The notes: generated from the sequence alone by a model not told the origin. Numbered from the stretch's first letter, positions 35,566-46,100 are shown. The stretch: 64,000 nt of DNA from Tropicimonas sediminicola (GCF_900188335.1 NZ_FZOY01000007.1:124001-188000), one strand, 5' to 3'. A program made the numbers and translations.

Positions 35566-36972
35566 ATGACAATCAAGACGCTTGTGCAAGCGGGTCTACT
35601 CGGCCTTGCAATTGCGAGTACAGCATACGTTCCCCAGGCTTCCGCCGAAACGCTCCGGGTCTCCGGTGGCACAGTTCAGAGGGCTTTGAAGGTCCCGATG
35701 AACCGGGCCGTCGTCGTCGAAAGCGACGTCGCCTTCGCGGAACTCTCCATCGCCAACCCCGGCATCGCCGACATTTCCACGCTGTCCGAGCGGTCGATCT
35801 ACGTGCTCGGCAAGGCGCCGGGCCGGACCACTCTGACGCTGCTGGCGCCGGATGGATCGCTGATCACCAACGTCGAGGTCCAGGTGACCGCCGACGTGGG
35901 CGAACTCAAGGAGCGTCTCCGGGAGGTGCTCCCGGGCGAGGCGATCGAAGTCCGCCCCGCCAATGACGGCATTGTGCTCTCCGGCACCGTTTCCAGCGCG
36001 ATGGCGCTGGATCGGGCGCTGGACCTGGCCAACCGCTACGCGCCGGAACGCGTGTCCAACCTGATGATGGTCGGCGGCACGCAGCAGGTCATGATGAAGG
36101 TCCGCTTCGCGGAGATGAGCCGCTCGGTGCGCAAATCTCTCGGCTTCTCCGCCGGGGTGCAGGGCACCGGTGACAACGGCAGCATCGGCTTCCAGGGCGG
36201 GACCGGCGGCTACATCGGCTCGAGCGTCAGCAACGGCCCGACCCTCGACACCGATTCCCAGGGCGCCTTCCAGATCGGCTTCGGCTACGGCGACGTCGAA
36301 TTCGCCATGCTCATCGAAGCTCTTGAGTCCAAGGGCTTCGTGCGGACCCTCGCCGAACCGAACCTGACCTCGCTGTCGGGCCAGGCCGCGAGCTTCCTCG
36401 CCGGTGGTGAGTACCCGGTCCCGGTTCGCGACGACGACGGCAACGTCTCGGTGACCTTCAAGCCCTTCGGCATCGTGCTCAACATGACCCCGCGGGTCAT
36501 CGGCGAGAACATCAACCTGAACCTCAAGGCGGAAGTCAGCCAGCTCGACACCTCGATCGGCATCACCGACGCCGGCTTCTCGATCTCGGGTTTCTCGACC
36601 CGCAGCACCGAAAGCACCGTGGAGATGCGCGACGGCGAGAGCTTTGCCATCGCCGGCCTGCTTCAGGACGACTTCACCGACCTGAGCTCCCAGGTGCCCT
36701 GGCTCGGCGACGTGCCGGTGCTCGGCGCGCTGTTCCGCAGCGCCGATTACCAGCGCGAGCAATCGGAACTGGTGATCATCGTTTCGGCTCATCTCGTGAC
36801 ACCGACGCGCGGTGATGCGCTGGCACTGCCGACAGATCGGGTCCGCCCGCCGAGCGAGAACCAGCTGTTCATGCGCGGGATCACCGCGGTGACCGATCGC
36901 CCGATTTCCGGCGGTGCGGGCGAGGTTGCCCGGCAGGACTTCACCGGCTCCTACGGCTATGTGATGGAGTGA
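35566..36972 (+). CDS. cpaC: Flp pilus secretin CpaC/RcpA
   Basis: The 468-residue outer-membrane secretin has a signal peptide (about residues 1-27, ending ASAET), the N-terminal BON/pilus-N domain (VLGKAPGRTTLTLLAPDG), and the secretin domain with VMMKVRFAEMSRSVRK and the closing block VPWLGDVPVLGALFRS. It forms the pore through which the Flp pilus leaves. It lies five bases before a small lipoprotein gene that takes the position of cpaD. Confidence 0.96.
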   Translation: MTIKTLVQAGLLGLAIASTAYVPQASAETLRVSGGTVQRALKVPMNRAVVVESDVAFAELSIANPGIADISTLSERSIYVLGKAPGRTTLTLLAPDGSLITNVEVQVTADVGELKERLREVLPGEAIEVRPANDGIVLSGTVSSAMALDRALDLANRYAPERVSNLMMVGGTQQVMMKVRFAEMSRSVRKSLGFSAGVQGTGDNGSIGFQGGTGGYIGSSVSNGPTLDTDSQGAFQIGFGYGDVEFAMLIEALESKGFVRTLAEPNLTSLSGQAASFLAGGEYPVPVRDDDGNVSVTFKPFGIVLNMTPRVIGENINLNLKAEVSQLDTSIGITDAGFSISGFSTRSTESTVEMRDGESFAIAGLLQDDFTDLSSQVPWLGDVPVLGALFRSADYQREQSELVIIVSAHLVTPTRGDALALPTDRVRPPSENQLFMRGITAVTDRPISGGAGEVARQDFTGSYGYVME

Positions 36973-36977
36973 GAGAC

Positions 36978-37295
36978 ATGAAAACCACCCTCACCTTCCT
37001 GACGCTCGGAACCGTGATGGCCCTTTCCGGATGTGCCTATTTCAACGAGGAGGCCGGCGCCTTTCTCGACCAGGGCGAGTTCGGCAACGCGACGATGAAC
37101 AACCAGCTTGCGCAGACCTGCCGCAAGCTGACCCCGGCCAACGTCACGAAGTACGGGACGCCGCTGGCATCGAACTGCCCCGGCCGCCTGCAGGACGGCA
37201 AGTACGCGATGTTTGCCTACGAAGAAACTATCATCAGCGCCACCGAGCAATCCTCCGCGACCGTGGAAGGCACCGAGGAGATCGGCTCGGAATAA
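36978..37295 (+). CDS. Small lipoprotein in the position of CpaD (105 aa)
   Basis: It begins MKTTLTFLTLGTVMALSGC with a lipobox LSGC, so the mature protein starts at Cys19 and is about 87 residues. The mature part has two further Cys residues (QTCRKLT, ASNCPGRL) that could form a disulfide. I do not recognise a CpaD domain; CpaD/RcpB proteins are about twice this length. It may be a pilotin or a Rhodobacterales-specific replacement for CpaD. A terminator follows at 37325. Confidence 0.8.
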   Translation: MKTTLTFLTLGTVMALSGCAYFNEEAGAFLDQGEFGNATMNNQLAQTCRKLTPANVTKYGTPLASNCPGRLQDGKYAMFAYEETIISATEQSSATVEGTEEIGSE

Positions 37296-37697
37296 AAGCC
37301 CCCTGCCACTCTATCAATCGACAGACGGCGTCGCCTTGCACAGGCGGCGCCGTTTGCCTTTCAGGCGTGGCGCGTCCGGCATTTCCCGGCCAACAGATCC
37401 GGCCCCGCGACAGGCGGCACACCGGGAAAGGCTCAGCCCGCGCGGAACATATGCGCCGAAGGCGACTAGTTCTCATGACGAAACAGAACGTCGTTCTTGA
37501 AACGACAGGCCCGGCATTCCGCACAAATTCGATAATGTGGCCCAATTTTCGCCGGGTTTTCCGAACAAACAGGACAACAGGAGTAGTGCGGGCACCAGGC
37601 ACGCACGAGCGACGTGATCGACAGACGGTCTCGCGGGGCTATTCCGCTCATGCGGCGGACCGGTCGGACATGTCTTCTGAAGAAGGGCGACGAGAGA
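37296..37697. other. 402-base intergenic stretch before cpaE
   Basis: The stretch begins with a strong terminator (37325-37353), so cpaE-cpaF-tadBC probably have their own promoter here. A small inverted repeat GTCGTT-CTTGA-AACGAC is at 37490-37506. An ATG-initiated open frame at 37476-37705 has an odd composition and overlaps the cpaE start; I do not call it a gene. Confidence 0.5.
37325..37353 (+). terminator. Intrinsic terminator after the cpaC/lipoprotein genes
   Basis: ACGGCGTCGCC and GGCGGCGCCGT pair over 11 bp (one G-T) around TTGCACA and are followed by TTGCCTTTC. It splits the pilus locus into at least two transcripts. Confidence 0.8.
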
Positions 37698-38948
37698 ATG
37701 AGTAGTAGTGTGGCATTGCAACCCGAGCCTGCACCGGTCACCGCTTGCACGGTCAGCCGCGACGTTCAGGCATTCGACCTTCTGATCGAGGATATGGAGA
37801 CCGAGCTCGGCGAGAGCTGGGGGGATCTTTCCTTCGAAGACGCGATTGCCTTTCTCGAGCAACCGGACTCCAACGCATTGGAATTCTTCGCGATTGCCAT
37901 GGATGCGCAAGACGAAGGGGAGCTGATCCTGATCGGCGAACTGATCGCGCTGTCCAAGGAGCGCGGGGTCAAGGTGATCCTGATCGCCGAGGACGTCAGC
38001 CCGACTGTCCTGCACCAGCTTCTGAAGACCGGTGCCAACGATTTCCTGCCCTACCCGCTTCCGGAAGGCGCCCTGCACGAGGCGATCGAACGCCTCCGCG
38101 CACCGGAGCCGGCCGCGCCGATTCTTCCCGAGACCGGGCAAGTTCCGCCCGTCCACGGGTCGCGCGGCAAGCATGACGGTGCGATTCTCGCGGTGCACGG
38201 CCTGGCCGGCGGCGTCGGCGCGACCACCTTTGCTGTGAACCTCGCCTGGGAACTCGCCATCAAGGACAAGAAGGACGGGCCGCGGGTCTGCCTGCTGGAT
38301 CTCGACTTCCAGACCGGCTCCACCTCGACCTATCTCGACCTGCCGCGGCGGGAGGTCGTCTACGAATTGCTGTCGGACACCTCGTCGATGGACAACGACA
38401 GCTTCCTGCAGGCGCTTCAGACGTTCAACGACAAGCTCCATGTCCTGACGGCGCCCGCAGACATGCTGCCGCTCGACATCGTGGGTCCGGACGACATCAC
38501 CACTCTGCTGAACACCGCGCGCGCCAATTTCGACGTGGTCGTGGTCGACATGCCCAAGACGCTGGTGGCCTGGACCGAGACGGTGCTCAGCAACGCCCAT
38601 GTCTATTTCTCGGTGCTCGAGCTCGACATGCGCTCGGCCCAGAACGCCCTGCGATTCGTCCGGCTGCTCAAGAGCGAGGACCTGCCCTACGAGAAGCTGC
38701 GCTTCGCGCTCAACCGGGCGCCGCGCTTCACCGACCTCCAGGGCAAGGCCCGGGTCAAACGGATGGCGGAGAGCCTGGACATCGACATCGAACTGATGCT
38801 GCCCGACGGCCAGCGCCAGGTGACGCAGGCCTGCGACCACGGTCTGCCCCTGTCGGAAACCGCCGGCAAGAACCCGCTCCGCAAGGAGATCGCGAAGCTT
38901 GCAGCGTCGCTGCACGACCTGATCGCAACCGAAGTCGAAGACGGCTGA
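37698..38948 (+). CDS. cpaE: Flp pilus assembly protein CpaE/TadZ (MinD/ParA-like)
   Basis: The 416-residue protein has an N-terminal receiver-like region (about residues 15-145, with VILIAEDVSPTVLHQLLKTGANDFL) and a MinD/ParA ATPase-like region that begins near residue 160. Its Walker A is AGGVGATTFAVNLAWEL, in which both Lys positions of KGGVGKTT are Ala. TadZ/CpaE proteins locate the pilus machine at the pole. ATG 37698 gives the expected N-terminus; the open frame extends back to 37614. It is followed by cpaF with a gap of 33 bases. Confidence 0.93.
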   Translation: MSSSVALQPEPAPVTACTVSRDVQAFDLLIEDMETELGESWGDLSFEDAIAFLEQPDSNALEFFAIAMDAQDEGELILIGELIALSKERGVKVILIAEDVSPTVLHQLLKTGANDFLPYPLPEGALHEAIERLRAPEPAAPILPETGQVPPVHGSRGKHDGAILAVHGLAGGVGATTFAVNLAWELAIKDKKDGPRVCLLDLDFQTGSTSTYLDLPRREVVYELLSDTSSMDNDSFLQALQTFNDKLHVLTAPADMLPLDIVGPDDITTLLNTARANFDVVVVDMPKTLVAWTETVLSNAHVYFSVLELDMRSAQNALRFVRLLKSEDLPYEKLRFALNRAPRFTDLQGKARVKRMAESLDIDIELMLPDGQRQVTQACDHGLPLSETAGKNPLRKEIAKLAASLHDLIATEVEDG

Positions 38949-38981
38949 TAACCAACCGGACCGAGTGAGAGGCTTTTCTGG

Positions 38982-40421
<1,440 letters not shown>

Positions 40422-40427
40422 ACGCAC

Positions 40428-41396
40428 ATGGAAATCTCTGCCGAACCGCTCATCTACGGACTGATCTTCGTCGCCGTCCTGGTGCTGGTCGAGGGCATCT
40501 ACCTCACTGCCTTCGGCAAATCGATCAGCCTGAACAACAAGGTGAACCGCCGCCTGGAACTGCTCGAGAAGGGCGGCGGGCGCGAGGAGGTGCTGGAACA
40601 GCTCCGCAAGGAGATGACCCAGCACATGAACTCGGGTGGCATCCCGCTCTACTCGATCCTCGCCGACAAGGCGCAGAAGGCGAACATCGCCTTTTCGCCG
40701 GCACAGCTGGTGATGATCATGTTCGTCCTCTCCGGGGTCGCCTTCGCCGGCCTGACGGTGGCGACGGAAGCCGGCCTTGCGGTGCGGATCGTCGTGGCCC
40801 TCGCAATGGGTGTGGGCGGCGTCTACATGTGGGTCAACTCCAAGGCCAAGAAGCGCCTCGCCCTGATCGAGGAGCAGCTTCCCGACGCCGTGGAGCTGAT
40901 GGTGCGCTCGCTGCGCGTCGGCCACCCGTTCTCCTCGGCCGTGAACATCGTGGCCCGCGAGGTGCCCGACCCGCTCGGTTCCGAATTCGGCGTGATCGCG
41001 GACGAGAGCGCCTATGGCCGGGACATCTCGGACAGCCTGAAATCGCTCGCCGAGCGGATGGACATGCAGGACCTTCGCTTCCTCGCCGTCGCCGTGACGA
41101 TCCAGCAGCAATCGGGCGGCAACCTGGCCGAGATCCTCGACGGTCTCGCCAAGGTGATCCGCGCCCGCTTCAAGCTGTTCCGCCGCGTCAAGGCGATCAC
41201 GGCGGAAGCCAAGTGGTCGGGGATGTTCCTGTCGGTCTTCCCGATCCTGGCCCTCGTCGGCATCAACGTGATCCAGCCGAACTACTACGACGACGTCAAG
41301 GAAACGGCAGCCTTCATCCCGGCCTGTCTCGTGGTCGGCACCTTCCTCGCCGTGAACGTGGTCTTCATGAAGATCATGGTCAACATCAAGGTCTGA
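40428..41396 (+). CDS. tadB: Flp pilus inner-membrane platform protein TadB
   Basis: The 322-residue protein has a T2SS F-like domain (about residues 130-300) and four hydrophobic helices, two near the N-terminus and two near the C-terminus. The T2SF block LMVRSLRVGHPFSSAVNIV is visible. TadB pairs with TadC as the platform engaged by CpaF. It lies six bases after cpaF and nine before tadC. Confidence 0.94.
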   Translation: MEISAEPLIYGLIFVAVLVLVEGIYLTAFGKSISLNNKVNRRLELLEKGGGREEVLEQLRKEMTQHMNSGGIPLYSILADKAQKANIAFSPAQLVMIMFVLSGVAFAGLTVATEAGLAVRIVVALAMGVGGVYMWVNSKAKKRLALIEEQLPDAVELMVRSLRVGHPFSSAVNIVAREVPDPLGSEFGVIADESAYGRDISDSLKSLAERMDMQDLRFLAVAVTIQQQSGGNLAEILDGLAKVIRARFKLFRRVKAITAEAKWSGMFLSVFPILALVGINVIQPNYYDDVKETAAFIPACLVVGTFLAVNVVFMKIMVNIKV

Positions 41397-41405
41397 GAGG
41401 CGAAC

Positions 41406-42395
41406 ATGGAATTCCTTCTTTCCGCCAACGACTGGCTGGTCGAGAACTTCGGCGAACTCGGACCGCTCTACGCGGTCGGCGTGCTCGGCATCCTGCTGAT
41501 CGCCCTGACCCTGCCGGTGGTGATGAAGCGGCGGGCCGACCCGCTGGACAAGCTGAAGAAGCAATCCTCGGCCAGCACGCGCAAGGGCAAGACCGAGAAG
41601 GCGGCGCTGCGCTACGACAGCGGCCGCGCGGACAAGCTCAACAAGTTCGCCAACTTCCTCGAACCCCAGGACGAGGAGGAGATGTCGTCGGCCCGGCTCA
41701 AGATGCTCCAGGCCGGGTATCGCTCCAAGTCGGCGGTGCGGACATACCACTTCGCACAATTCGCGCTCGGGATCGGCTTCCTGATCATCGGCATTCTCTA
41801 CGCGATCGTCACCTCCGCCACCGGTGAGGTCACGACCCAGGCCCTGATTCTCTCGATCATCATCCCGGGCGCCGTCGGCTACTACATCCCGAAATACTGG
41901 GTGAACCGCCGACTTCAGAAGCGCCAGGAAGACATCACCAACGGCTTCCCCGACTCGCTCGACATGATGCTCGTCTGCGTCGAGGCCGGTCAGTCGCTGG
42001 AGCAGTCGATCGTCCGCGTTTCCAAGGAACTGCGCGCCGGCTTTCCGGCCCTGGCGGACGAGTTCGAGATCGTCGCCCACGAGATGAAGGCCGGCAAGGA
42101 AAAGATCCAGGTCCTCAAGGATATGGCGGAGCGTGCCGGCGTGCCGGACGTGGCCTCCTTCGTGACCGTGCTGATCCAGTCGGCGAGCTTCGGTACCTCG
42201 ATCGCCGAGGCCCTGCGGGTCTATGCCTCCGAGATGCGGGACAAGCGCGTGATGCGGGCCGAGGAAAAGGCCAACGTGCTTCCGACGAAGCTGACGCTGG
42301 GCACCATGATGTTCACCGTTCCGCCGCTGCTGATCATCCTGATCGGCCCGTCGATCTACAACATCTACACGACGCTCTCGTCGTCCAACTTCTGA
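41406..42395 (+). CDS. tadC: Flp pilus inner-membrane platform protein TadC
   Basis: The 329-residue protein has the same T2SF layout as TadB, with SLDMMLVCVEAGQSLEQSIV and VLIQSASFGTSIAEALRVYA. A linker of charged residues (DEEEMSSARLK) lies before the second half. It ends the compact cpaE-cpaF-tadB-tadC run, marked by a strong terminator at 42402. Confidence 0.94.
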   Translation: MEFLLSANDWLVENFGELGPLYAVGVLGILLIALTLPVVMKRRADPLDKLKKQSSASTRKGKTEKAALRYDSGRADKLNKFANFLEPQDEEEMSSARLKMLQAGYRSKSAVRTYHFAQFALGIGFLIIGILYAIVTSATGEVTTQALILSIIIPGAVGYYIPKYWVNRRLQKRQEDITNGFPDSLDMMLVCVEAGQSLEQSIVRVSKELRAGFPALADEFEIVAHEMKAGKEKIQVLKDMAERAGVPDVASFVTVLIQSASFGTSIAEALRVYASEMRDKRVMRAEEKANVLPTKLTLGTMMFTVPPLLIILIGPSIYNIYTTLSSSNF

Positions 42396-42401
42396 GGACC
42401 T

Positions 42402-42424
42402 CTCCCGGGCCAGCGGCCCGGGAG
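42402..42424 (+). terminator. Perfect 10-bp hairpin after tadC
   Basis: CTCCCGGGCC / GGCCCGGGAG with an AGC loop lies seven bases after the tadC stop and is followed by TCTGATTT. The stem is GC-rich but the U-tract is short. Confidence 0.75.
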
Positions 42425-42542
42425 TCTGATTTGCCACACCTCGGGCGGATCGTGCCGACGATCCCCCGCCGCCCCTTGGAGCGGCCTTGCGAACCGGCAA
42501 GACTGGCAGCCAAAGCCAGCCACCCGCCCCCGAGGCCACCCA

Positions 42543-43109
42543 ATGTATCGTCTAGCCGCGCCGTTCCTCGCGATTGGCCTCGCTCTTGCGGGCTGCGCCC
42601 AGGATTCGCGCCTCTCTCCCCTCAACGAAGGCCCGCCTGCACCGCCCGGCGTTGAAACCGTCGAGGATGCGGTCGACGGGCTGATCGTCGGGCACCGGCT
42701 GATGGCTGCCGGCGAGTACGAGCTCGCTCTCCGGGAGTACCTCCGCGCCGGATCGGAGCAGGGGCTGAACGCGGACGTCCTCTCCGCCCTCGGCTCGGCC
42801 AACCTGCGCCTCGGCCGCCTCGGCCAGTCCGAGAAGCTGCTGCGCCGCGCCATCGAGGAGGACGAGGACTTCGCCGCCGCCTGGAACAACCTCGGCGTCG
42901 TGCTGGTGGAACAGGGCGAGATCGGCGAAGCGGCACAGGTGTTTCGCGTGGCCTTCGCGCTCGACAGTGGCGGAAGTGCCGAAATCCAGCAAAACTTGAC
43001 CTCCGCGCTCGCCAAACTCGAAAATCCTGCTTACACTTCCGAAAACACAACAAACTTCGACCTGGTGCGACGGGGGAGCGGAACATACCGCCTTCTGAGC
43101 ACACCCTGA
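42543..43109 (+). CDS. tadD: TPR lipoprotein TadD (188 aa)
   Basis: The N-terminus MYRLAAPFLAIGLALAGC carries a lipobox LAGC, so the mature protein is anchored by Cys18. TPR-like repeats run from about residue 45 to 150 (GEYELALREYLRAG, EDEDFAAAWNNLGVVLVEQGE). TadD lipoproteins are needed for Flp secretin function. The start is separated from tadC by a terminator and 147 bases. The C-terminal 35 residues are less TPR-like. Confidence 0.88.
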   Translation: MYRLAAPFLAIGLALAGCAQDSRLSPLNEGPPAPPGVETVEDAVDGLIVGHRLMAAGEYELALREYLRAGSEQGLNADVLSALGSANLRLGRLGQSEKLLRRAIEEDEDFAAAWNNLGVVLVEQGEIGEAAQVFRVAFALDSGGSAEIQQNLTSALAKLENPAYTSENTTNFDLVRRGSGTYRLLSTP

Positions 43110-43136
43110 GGCAGACCGAGCAGAAAAGGACGCGAA

Positions 43137-43988
43137 ATGCGCCACTCCACCCTTGTCATGCTGTGCCTTGGCAGTGCCATGGCTCTCTCCGCCTGTCAGA
43201 AGGCAGGCGAAACCGATGTCGACCGCGCGATCCAGTCGGTGAACGCGATCGAGGACAACGACATGAGCGACGTCATGCTCACCGTCGCCGACCCGAACGA
43301 GGCCGTGAACTATTTCAAGCGGACATCGGCGGAGCATCCGGACCGGATCGACCTGCAGCGCAACCTCGCCAAGAGCCTGGTGCGCTCCAAGCAGAACACC
43401 GAAGCCGCCGCGGCCTGGGGCAAGGTGGTGGCGCATTCCGAGTCCACCAGCGAAGACAAGGTGGATTACGCCGATGCGCTGATCCGCGCCGGCAACTGGG
43501 AAAAGGCCGAGGCCATGCTCGACAGCGTCCCGCCGACCTACGAGACCTTCGACCGCTACAAGCTCGAGGCGATGATCGCCGACGGCAACAAGGAGTGGAA
43601 GAAGGCCGACAGTTTCTACGAGACCGCCGTTGGCCTGACCACGCGGCCCTCGAGCACGCTGAACAACTGGGGTTATTCCAAGCTGACCCGCGGCGAGTAC
43701 CGCGAGGCGGAGCGGCTCTTCGGCGAGGCGATCCAGTACGATCCGAAGCTGTTTACCGCCAAGAACAATCTGGTTCTCGCCCGTGGCGCGCAGCGCAACT
43801 ACCAGATGCCGATCGTCGACATGACCCAGGTGGAACGCGCCCAGCTGCTGCATACCCTGGCGCTGACCGCGATCAAGCAGGGTGACGTCACGATGGGGCG
43901 CTCGCTGTTGCAGGACGCGATCGACACCCATCCGCAGCACTTCGACGCCGCCGTTCACAGCCTGAACGCGCTCGACGCCGCGAACTAG
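43137..43988 (+). CDS. Second TPR lipoprotein (TadD-like, 283 aa)
   Basis: The signal peptide MRHSTLVMLCLGSAMALSAC ends in lipobox LSAC at residue 20. Several TPR motifs follow (EAVNYFKRTSAEHPDRIDL, TLNNWGYSKLTRGEYREAERL). It lies 27 bases after tadD and 7 before cpaA, so the three probably share a transcript. The family is again TadD-like; two copies of such lipoproteins are usual in Rhodobacterales Tad loci, though which one fulfils the classic TadD role is unclear. Confidence 0.88.
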   Translation: MRHSTLVMLCLGSAMALSACQKAGETDVDRAIQSVNAIEDNDMSDVMLTVADPNEAVNYFKRTSAEHPDRIDLQRNLAKSLVRSKQNTEAAAAWGKVVAHSESTSEDKVDYADALIRAGNWEKAEAMLDSVPPTYETFDRYKLEAMIADGNKEWKKADSFYETAVGLTTRPSSTLNNWGYSKLTRGEYREAERLFGEAIQYDPKLFTAKNNLVLARGAQRNYQMPIVDMTQVERAQLLHTLALTAIKQGDVTMGRSLLQDAIDTHPQHFDAAVHSLNALDAAN

Positions 43989-43995
43989 GCGCTCC

Positions 43996-44499
43996 ATGAC
44001 CCTGGAGATCCCGGCCAGCGCGGCGCTCTGGTTCCTTCCATTCGCCATTCCCGTCGGCCTCTGGGCGGCGTGGAACGACATGGCCTTCATGAAAATCCCC
44101 AACAAGTCGGTGATGACCTTGGTGGGGATCTACGCCGTGATCGGGCCGCTGGCCTTGCCGTTCGATCTCTATCTCTGGCAATGGCTCCACCTCGTGGTGG
44201 TGCTGATCATCGGCTTCGTGATGAACATGGGCGGGTTGCTGGGGGCTGGCGACGCCAAGTTCGCCGCCGCCATGGCTCCCTTCGTTGCGCTCGGCGATGT
44301 CGGGACCCTTTGCTACCTCTTTGCCGCGGTCCTGCTGGCGTCCTTTGTCTGCCACAGGGCGGCGCGGAGGATCCCCGCCATCCGCGGCGCCGTGCCCGAC
44401 TGGGAAAGCTGGCAGCGCAAGAAGGACTTCCCGATGGGGCTCGCGCTCGGCGCCCTGCTGATCCTCTACCTCGCGCTTGGCGCGGTCTACGGCGCCTGA
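43996..44499 (+). CDS. cpaA: Prepilin peptidase CpaA/TadV (A24 family)
   Basis: This 167-residue integral membrane aspartyl protease has about six helices. The second catalytic Asp is in GGLLGAGDAKFAAA (GxGD), and the first in WAAWNDMAFMKIPNK. It should mature the Flp pilins and the flp-like protein at 34112. It overlaps the end of the convergent membrane protein by 13 bases. In most Tad loci this gene lies next to flp; here it lies at the opposite end. Confidence 0.93.
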   Translation: MTLEIPASAALWFLPFAIPVGLWAAWNDMAFMKIPNKSVMTLVGIYAVIGPLALPFDLYLWQWLHLVVVLIIGFVMNMGGLLGAGDAKFAAAMAPFVALGDVGTLCYLFAAVLLASFVCHRAARRIPAIRGAVPDWESWQRKKDFPMGLALGALLILYLALGAVYGA

Positions 44500-46100
44500 A
44501 GCTCCAGCAGGATGTAGCCTTCGGTGCGGTGGCGCTCGACCATACCGTAGCCCGCCGCCTCCAGACCCTCGATGGTGCTCGTCCGGGAACGGCGGTCCAG
44601 CGGGCAGAGCGGCACCACGAGGTGGCTGGCGTGCTCGATCCCGGGCAGGCCGTCATAGCGCCAGGGCGCGCCGCCGGGCAGCCGGCGGAAATCCCCGAAA
44701 AGCCAGTAGCTGGTAAGCAGATCCGCGCCGTAGAGTGCCGCGCCGGCAAAGCCCGCCTGCTCGATATCGCGCGCCATCCCGTCGTAGATCGTGATCGTGC
44801 CACCTGACAATTCGCACTCCGGCAGCGTCTCTCCCAGCAGGATCGCGGGCGGGACGGTCTCCTCCGGCTCAGGCAGATCGAGGCCGATCACCGGCCGCTT
44901 CACGGTTCCGGTCGGCTGGGCGTTGCGGGACGTCAGGACGAAAATGTCATCCTGCTGCTCGCTGCGCGGGAACATCGGCTGGTAGAGCCCGGCATTCGCG
45001 AAGAAGTGCCGGAAGGGGCTGAAGCCGAGGTTCAAGGCCGACGGCAGGCCCAGCATGAACACGGCGCAGCCCGCCAGCGCCAGCGCCTGCCGCATGTCCC
45101 AGCCGAAGCCGTTGCGGATGCCGGGCTCCGGGCGCAGGGCGAAGAGCAGCACGCCCAGCAGGTACAGCCATTGCGGGTCGTTGCCGAAGTTCTGGTAGGT
45201 CACATAGAAGAATCCGGGCACCAGCAGGAGCAGCACCAGCCCCGCATCCTGACGCTTCGCCTGGCGCAGCAGGACGACCGAGGCCAGCGCCGCAAAGGAC
45301 CCTCCGAGATAGGCGGGCGCGGCGATCACGCCGTTCAGTTCATGGCCCGGATGCGGACGGGTGTCCGACCCGGTCACCGTCAGCAGGTCGCTCAGATAGG
45401 CCCCCCAGAACGCCGGACCCGCCGCGAGCGTCACCACGGCGACCACGCCGAGCCCCGCTGCGATGGCGACGCCAAGTGCCGTCCAGTCACGCCGCAGCAG
45501 CAGCGCAACGACGATGGCCGGCAGGAAGGCCGCGACATAGGTCACCTTGATCAGCGCCAGCGCCGCGACGCTCAACCCCATCACCAGCCCGTCGGCAACG
45601 GATGACTGGCGGTTCACCGGCGGCAGGATCGCCGTGGCGATCGCCATGAAGGCCAGCGCCCAGGCCCATCGGTTGTAATGCATCGAGACCGAGAGCGACG
45701 GCTGCGGCTCGCCATGCACCAGCGCCAGCGACAGCCCGAGGCAGATTGCGCCAAAGACGAGCGCCCATCCGGTCTGCAGCCGCGAGGCGCCAACCCACCA
45801 GATCGGCAGAAGGAAAAGCCCCGCGACAAGCACCTGCGCGCCAAGCATTGCCATGCCGACGCCCCAGCCCAGACCGACCAGCGCGGCGATGGGTGCCGTG
45901 GCCAGAAGGCCGATCGGCGTCATGAAGTCGAGATGCGGCCATTCCCCGCCGGCCTGGCGCAGCACGATGTCGATCAGGTGCATCGTGTCGCCTTCGTGCT
46001 TGGCGATATAGAGCCCGCCCTTGACCAGGAGAACGACGCTCAGAACCGCCCAGGCGACAATAAGAAACCCCGCAAAAACGGCTGCACCCTGTCTCTGCAT
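44487..46100 (-). CDS. Polytopic membrane protein of unknown function (537 aa)
   Basis: About ten to eleven hydrophobic helices occupy residues 10-390, followed by a soluble C-terminal part of about 140 residues with TPTG-like and DRRSRTSTIEGLEAAGYG blocks. The helical region resembles membrane glycosyltransferases only in general shape; I see no clear catalytic motif. ATG 46100 fits a membrane start; an open extension to 46208 lacks hydrophobicity. It diverges from the AAA ATPase and its 3' end overlaps cpaA by 13 bases. Confidence 0.7.
   Translation of the reverse strand: MQRQGAAVFAGFLIVAWAVLSVVLLVKGGLYIAKHEGDTMHLIDIVLRQAGGEWPHLDFMTPIGLLATAPIAALVGLGWGVGMAMLGAQVLVAGLFLLPIWWVGASRLQTGWALVFGAICLGLSLALVHGEPQPSLSVSMHYNRWAWALAFMAIATAILPPVNRQSSVADGLVMGLSVAALALIKVTYVAAFLPAIVVALLLRRDWTALGVAIAAGLGVVAVVTLAAGPAFWGAYLSDLLTVTGSDTRPHPGHELNGVIAAPAYLGGSFAALASVVLLRQAKRQDAGLVLLLLVPGFFYVTYQNFGNDPQWLYLLGVLLFALRPEPGIRNGFGWDMRQALALAGCAVFMLGLPSALNLGFSPFRHFFANAGLYQPMFPRSEQQDDIFVLTSRNAQPTGTVKRPVIGLDLPEPEETVPPAILLGETLPECELSGGTITIYDGMARDIEQAGFAGAALYGADLLTSYWLFGDFRRLPGGAPWRYDGLPGIEHASHLVVPLCPLDRRSRTSTIEGLEAAGYGMVERHRTEGYILLELQAP

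Noticed and set aside
37476-37705. A 76-codon ATG frame before cpaE
   Set aside because: It overlaps the cpaE start in another frame and its sequence is not protein-like.
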